NCBI GenBank assembly: GCA_945901935.1
Contig: CAMDLX010000016.1
Location: 1 to 33,882 of the forward strand
DNA: 33,882 bases
From: Bifidobacterium breve
Lineage (GTDB): Bacteria > Actinomycetota > Acidimicrobiia > Acidimicrobiales > Microtrichaceae
Direction: 5' to 3'
Made by a program: the position numbers and the translations under genes. Positions within the stretch are counted from its first letter, which is position 1; each line of letters begins with the position of its first letter. The notes under the pieces were generated by a model, which made no database searches, was not told the DNA's origin, and worked only from the letters and a program-made list of their open reading frames with translations. This document shows positions 19,138 through 26,532 of this stretch, piece by piece.

Positions 19138-20388
19138 GTGCCGCTACAAGGGACAATCGACAGCTTTCCATTAGCGGATGTGTTGAGTCTGCTGAATTCC
19201 TCGTCCAGACTCGGTCGGCTAACGGTTCGAGGCGACCGGCACACTGGCTGGATCGAGGTTGCAGGTGGATTCTTGAATGCTGCCGAGATCGAAGGAAAGG
19301 CGAGTCTTGAACCCCGAGGCGCGCTGTTCGAACTTCTGCGCTGCACGGGCGGTGACTTCGAGTTTCTAGCCCTGGACAAGGTTGAGTTGTCTGACGCAAC
19401 CGTTGAGGGGGCTTCCCTAGCGGACTGTCTAGAGGAATCTGAGCTCAGACTGAAGCGGTGGGAAGAAATCGAACAAGTACTTCCGTCTACAGCGCATCGA
19501 ATTGAACTGGTTCGCCAGTTGCCGAGCGATGAGATTGTTGTAGACGCTCTGCTCTGGTCACTGCTCGTTGCAGTTCAAGGATCGTCGGCTGTCTGCGATG
19601 TAGTGGAGCGAGTCAGGGCAGATGAGCTTGATGTGTGCGCAGCATTAACTCTGCTCGTTGCAGATGGTCTTGCGCTGGTTTCAGCGCCCCTTGATCTAGC
19701 CGCTTTTGATACAGCCGCTTTTGATACAGCCGCTTTTGATGAAGCCGTTCTGGATACAGCTCTTCATGATACTGCTGCTCTTGTTTCTGAAACTCACTCG
19801 CAGATTCCTGTCTCTGTGCCAATCGAAGTGCAGGAAACTCCTTTCCCCCAGCATTTTCCGATTGATGACCTTGTTGGCTCAAGCGAAGCAGACTCCTCTG
19901 ACCTGTGGCACCGGACCGAAGAGTTTGTAGCTCCGCCTGCCACAGATTCCACTTCTGTTTCAATGGAGACTGCGGTTTCAATGGAGACTGCGGCTGCGGC
20001 ATGGGATCAGCTTGTCTCGCCGCTGCAGGATCTTCAGGAACTAGATCCCGCCTCCTATGGGGAGTTAGAAGACACACCGTCAACACAGGAGGATGTCTTT
20101 CGGCAGATGTCCACGCTCAGCCCTCAAGCCGCTGATGCGATTGCAGCAGCTCTCAACGCCCGTCCGGTACTTGATCACGAAGGCTCCGTTGCCGTGAGCG
20201 GCCGAGAGGCAGACAACTCAGACGCTCATCAGTTCGAGTCGACCATCGTAGAAGCCCAGCTTGCTAGCGAAGACTCGACCGATGACATGCTGGGTTTGGT
20301 TTCGCCCCAAGGAGAGTTCCCCGTTGTTGACGGACTCGGCGAAGATGAGGGCCCCTTGGGTCCGATCTCGTTCATTGGCTCGTTCTAG
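19138..20388 (+). CDS. DUF4388 (PATAN-type) domain protein with low-complexity repeat region
   Basis: The product is 416 residues from GTG 19138, chosen because GGAGG at 19126-19130 lies 7 bases upstream. An earlier in-frame start at 19069 would add 23 unlike residues. The N-terminal 100 residues match DUF4388: LQGTIDSFPLADVLSLLNSS, then GRLTVRGDRHTGWIEVAGG, and a helical section around GALFELLRCTGGDFEF. A helical, wHTH-like region to about residue 180 follows. The rest is acidic, Ser/Thr-rich and probably disordered, including seven pentapeptide repeats (19684-19788). PATAN/DUF4388 proteins are linked to two-component signalling and surface motility in some bacteria; no such partner is visible here. 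The stop overlaps the next gene's GTG (TAGTG), so the two are likely coupled. Function unknown. Confidence 0.75.
   Translation: MPLQGTIDSFPLADVLSLLNSSSRLGRLTVRGDRHTGWIEVAGGFLNAAEIEGKASLEPRGALFELLRCTGGDFEFLALDKVELSDATVEGASLADCLEESELRLKRWEEIEQVLPSTAHRIELVRQLPSDEIVVDALLWSLLVAVQGSSAVCDVVERVRADELDVCAALTLLVADGLALVSAPLDLAAFDTAAFDTAAFDEAVLDTALHDTAALVSETHSQIPVSVPIEVQETPFPQHFPIDDLVGSSEADSSDLWHRTEEFVAPPATDSTSVSMETAVSMETAAAAWDQLVSPLQDLQELDPASYGELEDTPSTQEDVFRQMSTLSPQAADAIAAALNARPVLDHEGSVAVSGREADNSDAHQFESTIVEAQLASEDSTDDMLGLVSPQGEFPVVDGLGEDEGPLGPISFIGSF
19684..19788 (+). repeat. 15-bp tandem repeats (about seven units) coding pentapeptides in the DUF4388 gene
   Basis: In-frame 15-bp units encode APLDL, AAFDT, AAFDT, AAFDE, AVLDT, ALHDT and AALVS. 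The units at 19699-19713 and 19714-19728 are identical and the third differs only in its last codon, while outer units are diverged, the pattern expected of recent slippage within an older array. Confidence 0.85.
19957..19992 (+). repeat. 18-bp perfect tandem duplication in the DUF4388 gene
   Basis: The 18-base unit beginning GTTTCAATGGAG is present twice without change (19957-19974, 19975-19992) and encodes VSMETA twice. Perfect identity points to a recent duplication within the disordered region. Confidence 0.85.
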
Positions 20389-21536
20389 TGGGAGTAGCAG
20401 TTCAGCAGAATCCCTTCTCGACCAGCCCGGTCCAGCGAGAAGAGTCACACAGGGGTTCAATACAACTAGCATTACCGACAGATGTTGCAAGAAAAGGTCA
20501 GAAATATGCTGTTAGAGGAATTCAAAAAGTCGTGAGTGATACTCGACTTGATGAATCAAATCCTGATGAGCCGCTTCCGGACTCAGCCTGCCGTGGTTGG
20601 GTTGACCCACCGGAACAGGCTCGTATTGAGGCGCTCTTTGTGCTCGCCGGTCTTGGACTTGGCATTCAACGAACCGATGTAGTCACCACCCCTGTTTGGC
20701 TTGACCTCTCAGAGGTTGAAGCTATGGATGCCATCGGTGAACCCCAGGGCGGATTGATTCATGTCGAGATTGTCATGAAGGATTCCACCGTTGTTGGCGC
20801 TGGATGGACAGAGGCTTTTTGTACGGCTGTTGTCAGTGCACTTTCCGGCCACTCTGCCGACCAAGCCCCGATAGAGGATCAGGCATACCTGCCGGTCGAT
20901 CTTCCTGCGACACCTGGTGAACTTCAGGGAGATCCGCCAAATTTCTTTGCAGAGGCCGCTCAGGTTTCGAGTGATCCTGTCCTTGAGATGGCACCCCCTG
21001 TGGTGCGTGATCGATCTCGCTTAGCCGAGGCTGCATCAGCCGAGGCTGAATCAGTAGATGCTGGATCCGCAGAGGCCGGATCAGTCGAGGGACTCGAGTT
21101 TGAGGCTCCCGCTGTTCCGAGCGAGCAGGCAGCAGTTGCGCCTGAACCAGTTCAGTCGCTCAGTGATGTCGCCCCAGTAGATGGAACTTCCGCTGGCTTA
21201 GAACTCGAAGATGTGGTGTATCTGGGCGGGTACCCCGGCCAGACGAAGAAGCGCAAGAACTGCACTGCAGTCCTCACTCGCACTGGACTCGAGGTAGTCG
21301 GTCCTGCTGATCTTCGTTTCCGGATGTCTTGGGATTCCGTGACCTCGGTCGAGCCGCAGAATTCAGACGAAGCTAGATTCCGAATGAATACCAAGATCCA
21401 TCGTGATTCCTCTGCTCTAGTCATCGAGTGTGATCAAGGCATTACCCTCTTACTCGAAGCCCGGGACTGTTCCACGGTGCCGCTTCGCTCAGCAATTACC
21501 CAATTGCTAGCTGGCCTTCCCGTTCTAGTCGTGTGA
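20388..21536 (+). CDS. Unrecognised protein with two PH-like segments, in the shikimate block
   Basis: This 382-residue protein has no family name I can give. The first 75 residues are polar. Residues about 78-155 look like an all-beta segment ending in a helix (ALFVLAGLGLGI, VWLDLSEVEAMDA, GGLIHVEIVMKD, TEAFCTAVVSAL). An acidic Ala/Glu/Ser linker with 15-bp repeats (21024-21083) follows. The last 105 residues resemble a bacterial PH/GRAM-like fold (VVYLGGYPGQTKK, GLEVV, FRMSWDSVTSVEPQ, ALVIECDQGITLLL, RSAITQLLAGL). The two segments share a W-D-x-V-x-x-V(E) kind of core and a terminal helix, suggesting a duplicated fold (inference). GTG 20388 overlaps the DUF4388 stop, and its TGA overlaps the aroK GTG. 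Position suggests it works with the DUF4388 protein. Confidence 0.65.
   Translation: MGVAVQQNPFSTSPVQREESHRGSIQLALPTDVARKGQKYAVRGIQKVVSDTRLDESNPDEPLPDSACRGWVDPPEQARIEALFVLAGLGLGIQRTDVVTTPVWLDLSEVEAMDAIGEPQGGLIHVEIVMKDSTVVGAGWTEAFCTAVVSALSGHSADQAPIEDQAYLPVDLPATPGELQGDPPNFFAEAAQVSSDPVLEMAPPVVRDRSRLAEAASAEAESVDAGSAEAGSVEGLEFEAPAVPSEQAAVAPEPVQSLSDVAPVDGTSAGLELEDVVYLGGYPGQTKKRKNCTAVLTRTGLEVVGPADLRFRMSWDSVTSVEPQNSDEARFRMNTKIHRDSSALVIECDQGITLLLEARDCSTVPLRSAITQLLAGLPVLVV
21024..21083 (+). repeat. 15-bp degenerate tandem repeats (four units) in the PH-like gene
   Basis: Units at 21024-21038, 21039-21053, 21054-21068 and 21069-21083 encode AEAAS, AEAES, VDAGS and AEAGS. The period and frame are the same as the repeat array in the preceding gene, but the sequence differs. 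Confidence 0.75.
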
Positions 21537-22054
21537 CTGATATCGCCGACCAACATATTTGTCTGGTTGGACTCTCCGGGTCAGGGAAGTCAACCGTTGG
21601 ACCGATCCTTGCTGGGCGGTTGCGCCTCGGAGCATGTGTTGACTTGGACATGGTGATTGAGCAACGTCTTGGTAGCTCTGTGAGTGAGATCTTTGCCGAG
21701 AAGGGCGAGGTGGCGTTTCGTCAGTGTGAGTCAGAGGCGCTTCAAGAGGCGCTCGCAGGTCCAGTAGCGGTGATTGCTACCGGCGGGGGCGTTGTGCTTG
21801 ATCAGACAAATCGAATCTCGCTCAGCAGACAAGCAACAGTCGTTTGGCTGAGGTGCAGCGTTTCAGACCTTGCAGATCGCCTGACAGACGCAGATGGCTC
21901 GCGACCCCTGCTGGCCGGCGATCTTGAATTCGCGTTGCATCGACTCGCAGAGGAGCGCAATGCGTTGTACTCCAGCGTTTCTGATTTCGTTATTGACGTT
22001 GATGGCTTGGATCCTCAAGCCGTTTCAGAGGAAGTTATTCAGGCACTCTCGTGA
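21533..22054 (+). CDS. aroK: Shikimate kinase
   Basis: AroK phosphorylates shikimate at the 3-hydroxyl with ATP. The 173-residue length is standard. The P-loop is GLSGSGKST (residues 13-21, K19). The shikimate-binding acidic motif is VDLDMVIEQR (D37, D39). SVSEIFAEKGEVAFRQCE and ATGGGVVL follow, and the lid with its arginine is DADGSRPLL. GTG 21533 overlaps the preceding gene's TGA and the stop overlaps aroB's GTG (GTGA), so translation is probably coupled across three genes. aroK followed by aroB is the normal actinobacterial order. Confidence 0.95.
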   Translation: MTDIADQHICLVGLSGSGKSTVGPILAGRLRLGACVDLDMVIEQRLGSSVSEIFAEKGEVAFRQCESEALQEALAGPVAVIATGGGVVLDQTNRISLSRQATVVWLRCSVSDLADRLTDADGSRPLLAGDLEFALHRLAEERNALYSSVSDFVIDVDGLDPQAVSEEVIQALS

Positions 22055-23067
22055 TCACCCTTGAGCTTGACTTTCCAGATGGACGAACCTGCCCCGTTTT
22101 GATTGGTGCAGGGGCGCACCAAGAGTTGTCCGCCAGAATCCCGGAGCGTGCTCAGCGTGTTGCCGTAGTCACCCAGGCTGACCTGCCTGTTCAGGTTGAA
22201 ACCGGACGTGAAACAAAGGTGTTCCTGATTGGTCAGGGCGAGCAGCACAAGACGATGTCAACAGTCGAGTCACTCTGTTCGCAGTTCGCTGCGTGGGGTC
22301 TGACTCGAAGCGACTGTGTTGTCGGAGTCGGCGGAGGCATCGTGACCGACGTCGCTGGATTCGCTGCGTCTGTTTATCACCGCGGGATGCAGGTGATTCA
22401 CGTAGCCACAACGTTGATGGCACAGATTGACGCAGCAATCGGTGGTAAGACCGGAGTCAATTTGGCTCAGGGCAAGAATCTGGTCGGCACCTACTGGCAG
22501 CCATCGGCAGTGATTTGCGATACAGATCTACTCCTCACCCTTCCGAAGCGAGAGTGGCAGTGCGGACTGGGTGAATTGGCAAAGTATCACTGGCTTGGCG
22601 GAGGCAATCTTGATGCGCTCCCGATTGATGAGCGAGTCGCTGCCTGCGTACAGATCAAGGCGGATATTGTCTCTCAAGACGAGCGTGAGTCTGGCCGACG
22701 CGCGATCTTGAATTATGGCCACACCTTGGCTCATGCCTTGGAGATAGCCGGAGATCACCAATTGCGTCACGGCGAGGCGGTTGGAATTGGCTTAATGTAC
22801 GCCGCCGAATTGGCAAGTCTCATGGGCCGAATTGATGGCGACGCTGTCCAAGAACACCGCAGAGTGCTTGCCGGGTATGGCCTTGCAAGTGAGCTACCTG
22901 CCGGATCTGACAACGAGGAACTGATGCACCTGATGAGCCGGGACAAAAAAGTTCTTGATGCCGGTTATACCTTCGCCTTGCTCGGGAGTACTGGTGTCGA
23001 GGTGGTCAAAAACGTTGATCCAGTTCTCATGCGTGAAGCCCTTGAGGCTGTGCGCCCTTCAGCCTGA
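22051..23067 (+). CDS. aroB: 3-dehydroquinate synthase
   Basis: AroB converts DAHP to 3-dehydroquinate, the second step of the shikimate pathway, using NAD+ and a divalent metal. The 338-residue product shows GEQHKTMSTVESL, the glycine-rich NAD-binding VGGGIVTDVAGFAASVYHRG, the TTLMAQIDAAIGGKTGVN segment, a metal-binding NYGHTLAHALE and the later HGEAVGIGLMYAAEL. Length is slightly short of the 350-360 usual in the family, without a missing motif. It is the last gene of the overlapping set; a 110-base gap separates it from aroQ. Confidence 0.95.
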   Translation: MITLELDFPDGRTCPVLIGAGAHQELSARIPERAQRVAVVTQADLPVQVETGRETKVFLIGQGEQHKTMSTVESLCSQFAAWGLTRSDCVVGVGGGIVTDVAGFAASVYHRGMQVIHVATTLMAQIDAAIGGKTGVNLAQGKNLVGTYWQPSAVICDTDLLLTLPKREWQCGLGELAKYHWLGGGNLDALPIDERVAACVQIKADIVSQDERESGRRAILNYGHTLAHALEIAGDHQLRHGEAVGIGLMYAAELASLMGRIDGDAVQEHRRVLAGYGLASELPAGSDNEELMHLMSRDKKVLDAGYTFALLGSTGVEVVKNVDPVLMREALEAVRPSA

Positions 23068-23177
23068 GCAGCGCAGATCGCCGAAGTGAGCGCAGTTCAG
23101 AGGGCCTCAACTGACATACTGAACAGTCTTGTGGTTCTGCGCCCGAAACTGTCTACGACCTTGGAGCGAGCAAACGG

Positions 23178-23696
23178 ATGAGTAATGAAGATCTGAGTGA
23201 GGTGACCTCACAGCAGAGCGCCCAGCGATCGTTGTTGGTTCTCTCTGGAGCGAACTTGCAGCTTTTAGGGTCTCGACAGCCCGAGATATATGGATCGTCC
23301 ACCCTCGACGATCATATGAGTGCTGCTCGTGATGAAGCTCGTGGCCTGGGATTTTCACTTGAGTCCTTACAGTCCAATCACGAGGGTGATCTAGTGGATG
23401 CAATCGGGCAGGCACGCAGTGTGCATGCTGCAATTATCATCAATCCAGGAGCTTTCACTCATTACTCTTGGGCTATTCACGACGCCCTCGCTGCTTGTGA
23501 GTTTCCGATCATCGAGGTTCACCTCTCGAACCCGCATCGGCGTGAGGACTGGCGGCACCTGTCAGTAGTTAGTTCTGTAGCAACGGCTGTGATCATGGGC
23601 CTCGGTGCAAGTGGCTACCCGATGGCAGTTCGTGCAGCAGCAACTTTGCTGGACACGCAGCAACCCGGGTTAGCAGAGGCGTCCACGCAAGAGTGA
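23178..23696 (+). CDS. aroQ: Type II 3-dehydroquinate dehydratase
   Basis: AroQ dehydrates 3-dehydroquinate to 3-dehydroshikimate by the type II mechanism, completing the step between AroB and AroE. The catalytic tyrosine Y38 sits in RQPEIYGS, N89 in IIINPGAFTH and H115 in EVHLSNPHRREDWR, so the active site is intact. The usual GPNLNLLG opening is GANLQLLG here. The product is 172 residues against the common 140-150. The excess is an unrelated 17-residue head and a short tail. The ATG at 23178 has only a weak, distant GGAGCG upstream. Its stop overlaps the next gene's GTG. It is separated from aroB but clearly part of the same pathway set. Confidence 0.93.
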   Translation: MSNEDLSEVTSQQSAQRSLLVLSGANLQLLGSRQPEIYGSSTLDDHMSAARDEARGLGFSLESLQSNHEGDLVDAIGQARSVHAAIIINPGAFTHYSWAIHDALAACEFPIIEVHLSNPHRREDWRHLSVVSSVATAVIMGLGASGYPMAVRAAATLLDTQQPGLAEASTQE

Positions 23697-24712
23697 ACAG
23701 GTCTGGGCTGCGACTTACCGCTTGGATCGGGACGGCCATGGTTGCCGGTTCCCTCACTCTCAGCCTGCTTCTGTTGCTGGTTCACTACTTGCCCGCTCAG
23801 GAGTTCAGTCCGCGTCTCATGGCAGTGGCTGGCATGGACGGCCAGTTACTCCTGCTCAGTGGGGGAGTTGCCTTGTTCGGCGCTGCTCTGATGATGGGTG
23901 AGATTCGAAAGAAGCCAGGATCTTGGTTTCGTTATTCTGCGGCTTTGCTTGCAGTTCCATGGTTGGCATTCTTCTTTGTTGCCCACCCAATTCTTTCAGG
24001 GTGGGCTGAGCCTAAACCTAAGGGCTCGGGCGCTCAGTTGAGCCTATTGGTACAAAACTTGTGGTATCGAAACGAAGATCCAGAGGCACTGGCGCAACAG
24101 TTGCTCGCACGCAATTCACAGGTCATGGTCTTGCTTGAGTACACCCCCTCGCATGCCTTGGCGTTTCAGGATGCGGGTGTAATGAATCAGTATCAGTATC
24201 GGTGGGAACTTGTTGAGCCATATGGCCACGGGATTGCTGTGTTTAGTTCCATTCCATTTATCAATCCACAGGACTTAGAACTGTCCGGCTCTGGTGTGAG
24301 CATGGAATTGCAACTGCCCGACTCATCAGTCGAATTGTTTGCTGTTCACTTCAATGCGCCCACTTCGGTCTGGGATATTCCGCGCTGGCGTAGCGATTTC
24401 GAACGAGCAACTGCCATCTTGGAACAGGCCGGTCCTCGAACTGTTGTCGCTGGAGATTTGAACGCAGATTGGGGACACATTCGCTTTCGGCAGTTGCTTG
24501 CACAGGCAGACCTCAGGGATGCGCAAGATGTTCGATCCGTTGGTTTCGCAACGACATGGCCTGCCTCTGCGTACTTTCCAACCGTACTGAGACTTGACCA
24601 TGTGCTGCTCGGCCAGGGAATTGAGTTGAACTCCTTTGAGCGACTGCCTCGGAATAGTTCAGATCATCGCGGGCTTCTAGCCGGTCTGAGCCTGCAGAAG
24701 CCTGGTCCTTAA
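23693..24712 (+). CDS. Membrane-anchored endonuclease/exonuclease/phosphatase (EEP) family protein
   Basis: This 339-residue protein has three predicted N-terminal membrane helices (about residues 9-34, 51-70 and 82-104), then a catalytic domain probably outside the membrane. The domain carries EEP motifs: SLLVQNLW, VLLEYTPSH with a metal-ligand glutamate, LFAVHFNAPT, VVAGDLNADW (DxN), LRLDHVLL and NSSDHRGLL (SDH). This set is common to phosphodiesterases and phosphatases acting on nucleic acids, lipids or inositol phosphates. Actinobacterial proteins with the same layout include VanJ-type proteins thought to act on cell-envelope lipids, but substrate assignment here is inference. GTG 23693 overlaps the aroQ TGA (GTGA), so the two are coupled despite no obvious metabolic link. 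Confidence 0.82.
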   Translation: MNRSGLRLTAWIGTAMVAGSLTLSLLLLLVHYLPAQEFSPRLMAVAGMDGQLLLLSGGVALFGAALMMGEIRKKPGSWFRYSAALLAVPWLAFFFVAHPILSGWAEPKPKGSGAQLSLLVQNLWYRNEDPEALAQQLLARNSQVMVLLEYTPSHALAFQDAGVMNQYQYRWELVEPYGHGIAVFSSIPFINPQDLELSGSGVSMELQLPDSSVELFAVHFNAPTSVWDIPRWRSDFERATAILEQAGPRTVVAGDLNADWGHIRFRQLLAQADLRDAQDVRSVGFATTWPASAYFPTVLRLDHVLLGQGIELNSFERLPRNSSDHRGLLAGLSLQKPGP

Positions 24713-24750
24713 TGCAGCCTTGACGCGAGGGTGCAGGGTCAACGAGGCCA

Positions 24751-24762
24751 TACTGTGTACCC
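24751..24762 (+). promoter_or_regulatory. Leaderless-type -10 box before the M24 peptidase gene
   Basis: TACTGT at 24751-24756 fits TANNNT and ends 6 bases before the ATG at 24763, with no Shine-Dalgarno in GTACCC. TTGACG at 24720-24725 resembles a -35 but is 25 bases away, too far to pair with it. Confidence 0.5.
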
Positions 24763-25905
24763 ATGGCCGTAACCGAAAATCTCACTCCAAGCTTGTCCGC
24801 TGATCAGTTCCCGCCTATGGAGTTTCCTCGGCGCACGGAGCGTCTTCGCAAGATGATGAGCGAAGCGAGTTGGGACGGGCTCGTGGTCACCAATTTGACG
24901 AACATTCGCTATCTCACTGGTTTCACTGGATCAGCAGGAATTCTGCTTGTGACAGCCGAGGAGTTGGTCTTTGTGAGCGACGGTCGCTATCGCGACCAAG
25001 CGGCTGCAGAGATCCAGGCCACTGGAATTGAGTGTCGAATTGAGATCGTTGCCGCAGACCCCGACGGATGTATCGCCGAGGCAGCCAAGCTTGCGGGTGT
25101 GACCTCTGTTGGCCTCGAGGCACAGACCGTCACCTGGGCTGCGCAGCGCAGGTGGCAGTCCGAACTGTTCACGACAGGAGAGATCGCTGCCACAAACGGG
25201 GTCGTTGAGGAGCTTCGCCTGATCAAAGATGCAGGGGAGGCAGCAAGGATTCGCGCAGCTTGTGCGATAGCAGATGAAGCGCTGCTGCAGATCCGACCTC
25301 GACTTGGTGATGGCCCAACAGAGATTGAATTTGGCCTCGAGTTGGATTCCAGAATGCGCGAACTCGGTGCAGCCGATCTGAGCTTTGAGACGATTGTGGC
25401 CTCGGGACCAAATGGCGCAAAACCGCATCACCGCCCTTCGAGCCGAAGGATTGTTGAAGGGGATCTTGTGGTGATTGATTTTGGTGCGTTGATCGATGGT
25501 TACCACTCCGATATGACCAGAACGGTCGCTGTCGGAGACGTAGGTGATGAACGACGCAACATGCTCGATGTGGTGCTTGCTTCTCAACAGGCGGGAGTGG
25601 ACGCTGTTCGACCGGGTATCGCGGCTGCAGAGGTAGACGCTGCTTGTCGCAAGGTCATCGTCGATGCCGGCCTTGGTGAAGCGTTCTTGCATTCCACTGG
25701 CCACGGCGTAGGGCTAGACATTCACGAGGAGCCACGAGTCTCTACTCGGTCTACTGCTACTCTTCGCCCTGGCCACGTAGTGACCGTGGAGCCTGGTGTG
25801 TACTTGCCAGAGCTTGGCGGGGTTCGCATTGAGGACACGCTGCTGGTTACCGAAGGCGGCTGCGACCGCCTGACATTGGCACCGAAGAACCCAGCGCTTG
25901 TTTGA
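24763..25905 (+). CDS. pepP: Xaa-Pro aminopeptidase (M24 family)
   Basis: The product removes N-terminal residues next to proline. The 380-residue protein has the creatinase-like N-terminal domain (WDGLVVTNLTNIRYLTGFTG, SDGRYRDQA) and the pita-bread metallopeptidase domain. The five metal ligands appear in order: aspartates in VIDFGALIDGYHSDMTRTV, the histidine of HSTGHGVGLDIHEEP, and glutamates in VTVEPGVYLPELGG and VRIEDTLLV. Size and motifs fit the short actinobacterial PepP/PepQ group; prolidase activity on dipeptides cannot be excluded. The gene before efp-nusB is typical for the phylum. It probably has its own leaderless start, and 63 bases separate it from efp. Confidence 0.9.
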   Translation: MAVTENLTPSLSADQFPPMEFPRRTERLRKMMSEASWDGLVVTNLTNIRYLTGFTGSAGILLVTAEELVFVSDGRYRDQAAAEIQATGIECRIEIVAADPDGCIAEAAKLAGVTSVGLEAQTVTWAAQRRWQSELFTTGEIAATNGVVEELRLIKDAGEAARIRAACAIADEALLQIRPRLGDGPTEIEFGLELDSRMRELGAADLSFETIVASGPNGAKPHHRPSSRRIVEGDLVVIDFGALIDGYHSDMTRTVAVGDVGDERRNMLDVVLASQQAGVDAVRPGIAAAEVDAACRKVIVDAGLGEAFLHSTGHGVGLDIHEEPRVSTRSTATLRPGHVVTVEPGVYLPELGGVRIEDTLLVTEGGCDRLTLAPKNPALV

Positions 25906-25968
25906 GTTTGTTCAAGCGCTCGGCTTCTTCTCGCATGCGGACGAAGCAGAACGGACAGAAAAAGCACC

Positions 25969-26532
25969 ATGGCACAGATTTCCACCTCGGACTTTAAAAA
26001 CGGCATGTCTATCGACCTTGATGACGGACTCTTCTCGATAGTTGAGTTTCAACACGTCAAGCCGGGCAAGGGTGGTGCTTTTGTTCGAACCACGCTGCGC
26101 AATGTTCGAAATGGTGCTGTCGTAGAGCGCACCTTCCGAGCTGGAGAAAAGATGGAGCGCGCCATCATTGATAAGCGAGAGATGCAGTTGCTCTATCGCG
26201 ATGGCGATGACTACGTGTTTATGGATAACAGCACCTACGACCAGTTGAACGTTGCAAGTGACACGCTTGGCGACAGGGCGCTCTACATGGTGGACTCTTC
26301 CATGGCACAGCTCATGATGTACGACGATGAGATCATCGGTATAGAACTCGCCGCTTCAGTGGAACTCAACGTTGCCGAGACCGAACCCGGCGAGAAGGGT
26401 GATCGTGTCTCGGGAGCGAAGAAGCCTGCGACACTCGAAACTGGTCTTGTTGTTCAGGTTCCCTTGTTCATTCAACCGGGTGAGCGCATCAAAGTTGATA
26501 CCCGCTCCGGCGAGTTCATCTCACGGGCGTGA
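25969..26532 (+). CDS. efp: Elongation factor P
   Basis: EF-P relieves ribosome stalling at polyproline stretches by binding between the P and E sites. The 187-residue protein has the three-domain layout: KOW-like N-terminal domain with the tip loop HVKPGKGGAF (residues 29-38, tip K34), YRDGDDYVFMDNSTYDQ in domain II, and the C-terminal GDRVSGAKKPATLETG...VPLFIQPGERIKVDTRSGEF region. The tip loop reads KPGKGG where M. tuberculosis has KPGKGP; see findings. The start at ATG 25969 has a weak A/G-rich leader (GACAGAAAAAG). The TGA overlaps the nusB GTG. No EF-P-modifying enzyme is in the window. Confidence 0.96.
   Translation: MAQISTSDFKNGMSIDLDDGLFSIVEFQHVKPGKGGAFVRTTLRNVRNGAVVERTFRAGEKMERAIIDKREMQLLYRDGDDYVFMDNSTYDQLNVASDTLGDRALYMVDSSMAQLMMYDDEIIGIELAASVELNVAETEPGEKGDRVSGAKKPATLETGLVVQVPLFIQPGERIKVDTRSGEFISRA

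Noticed and set aside
19613-20086. Minus-strand frame with striking Gln-Lys-Arg-Leu-Tyr repeats
   Set aside because: The repeats are the reverse complement of the 15-bp array in the DUF4388 gene, so they are an artefact of that array.
24931-25704. Long minus-strand open frame of 257 codons opposite the M24 peptidase gene
   Set aside because: It lies fully inside a well-supported gene, its translation is rich in Cys and Arg with no recognisable fold, and it has no ribosome binding site or neighbour logic.
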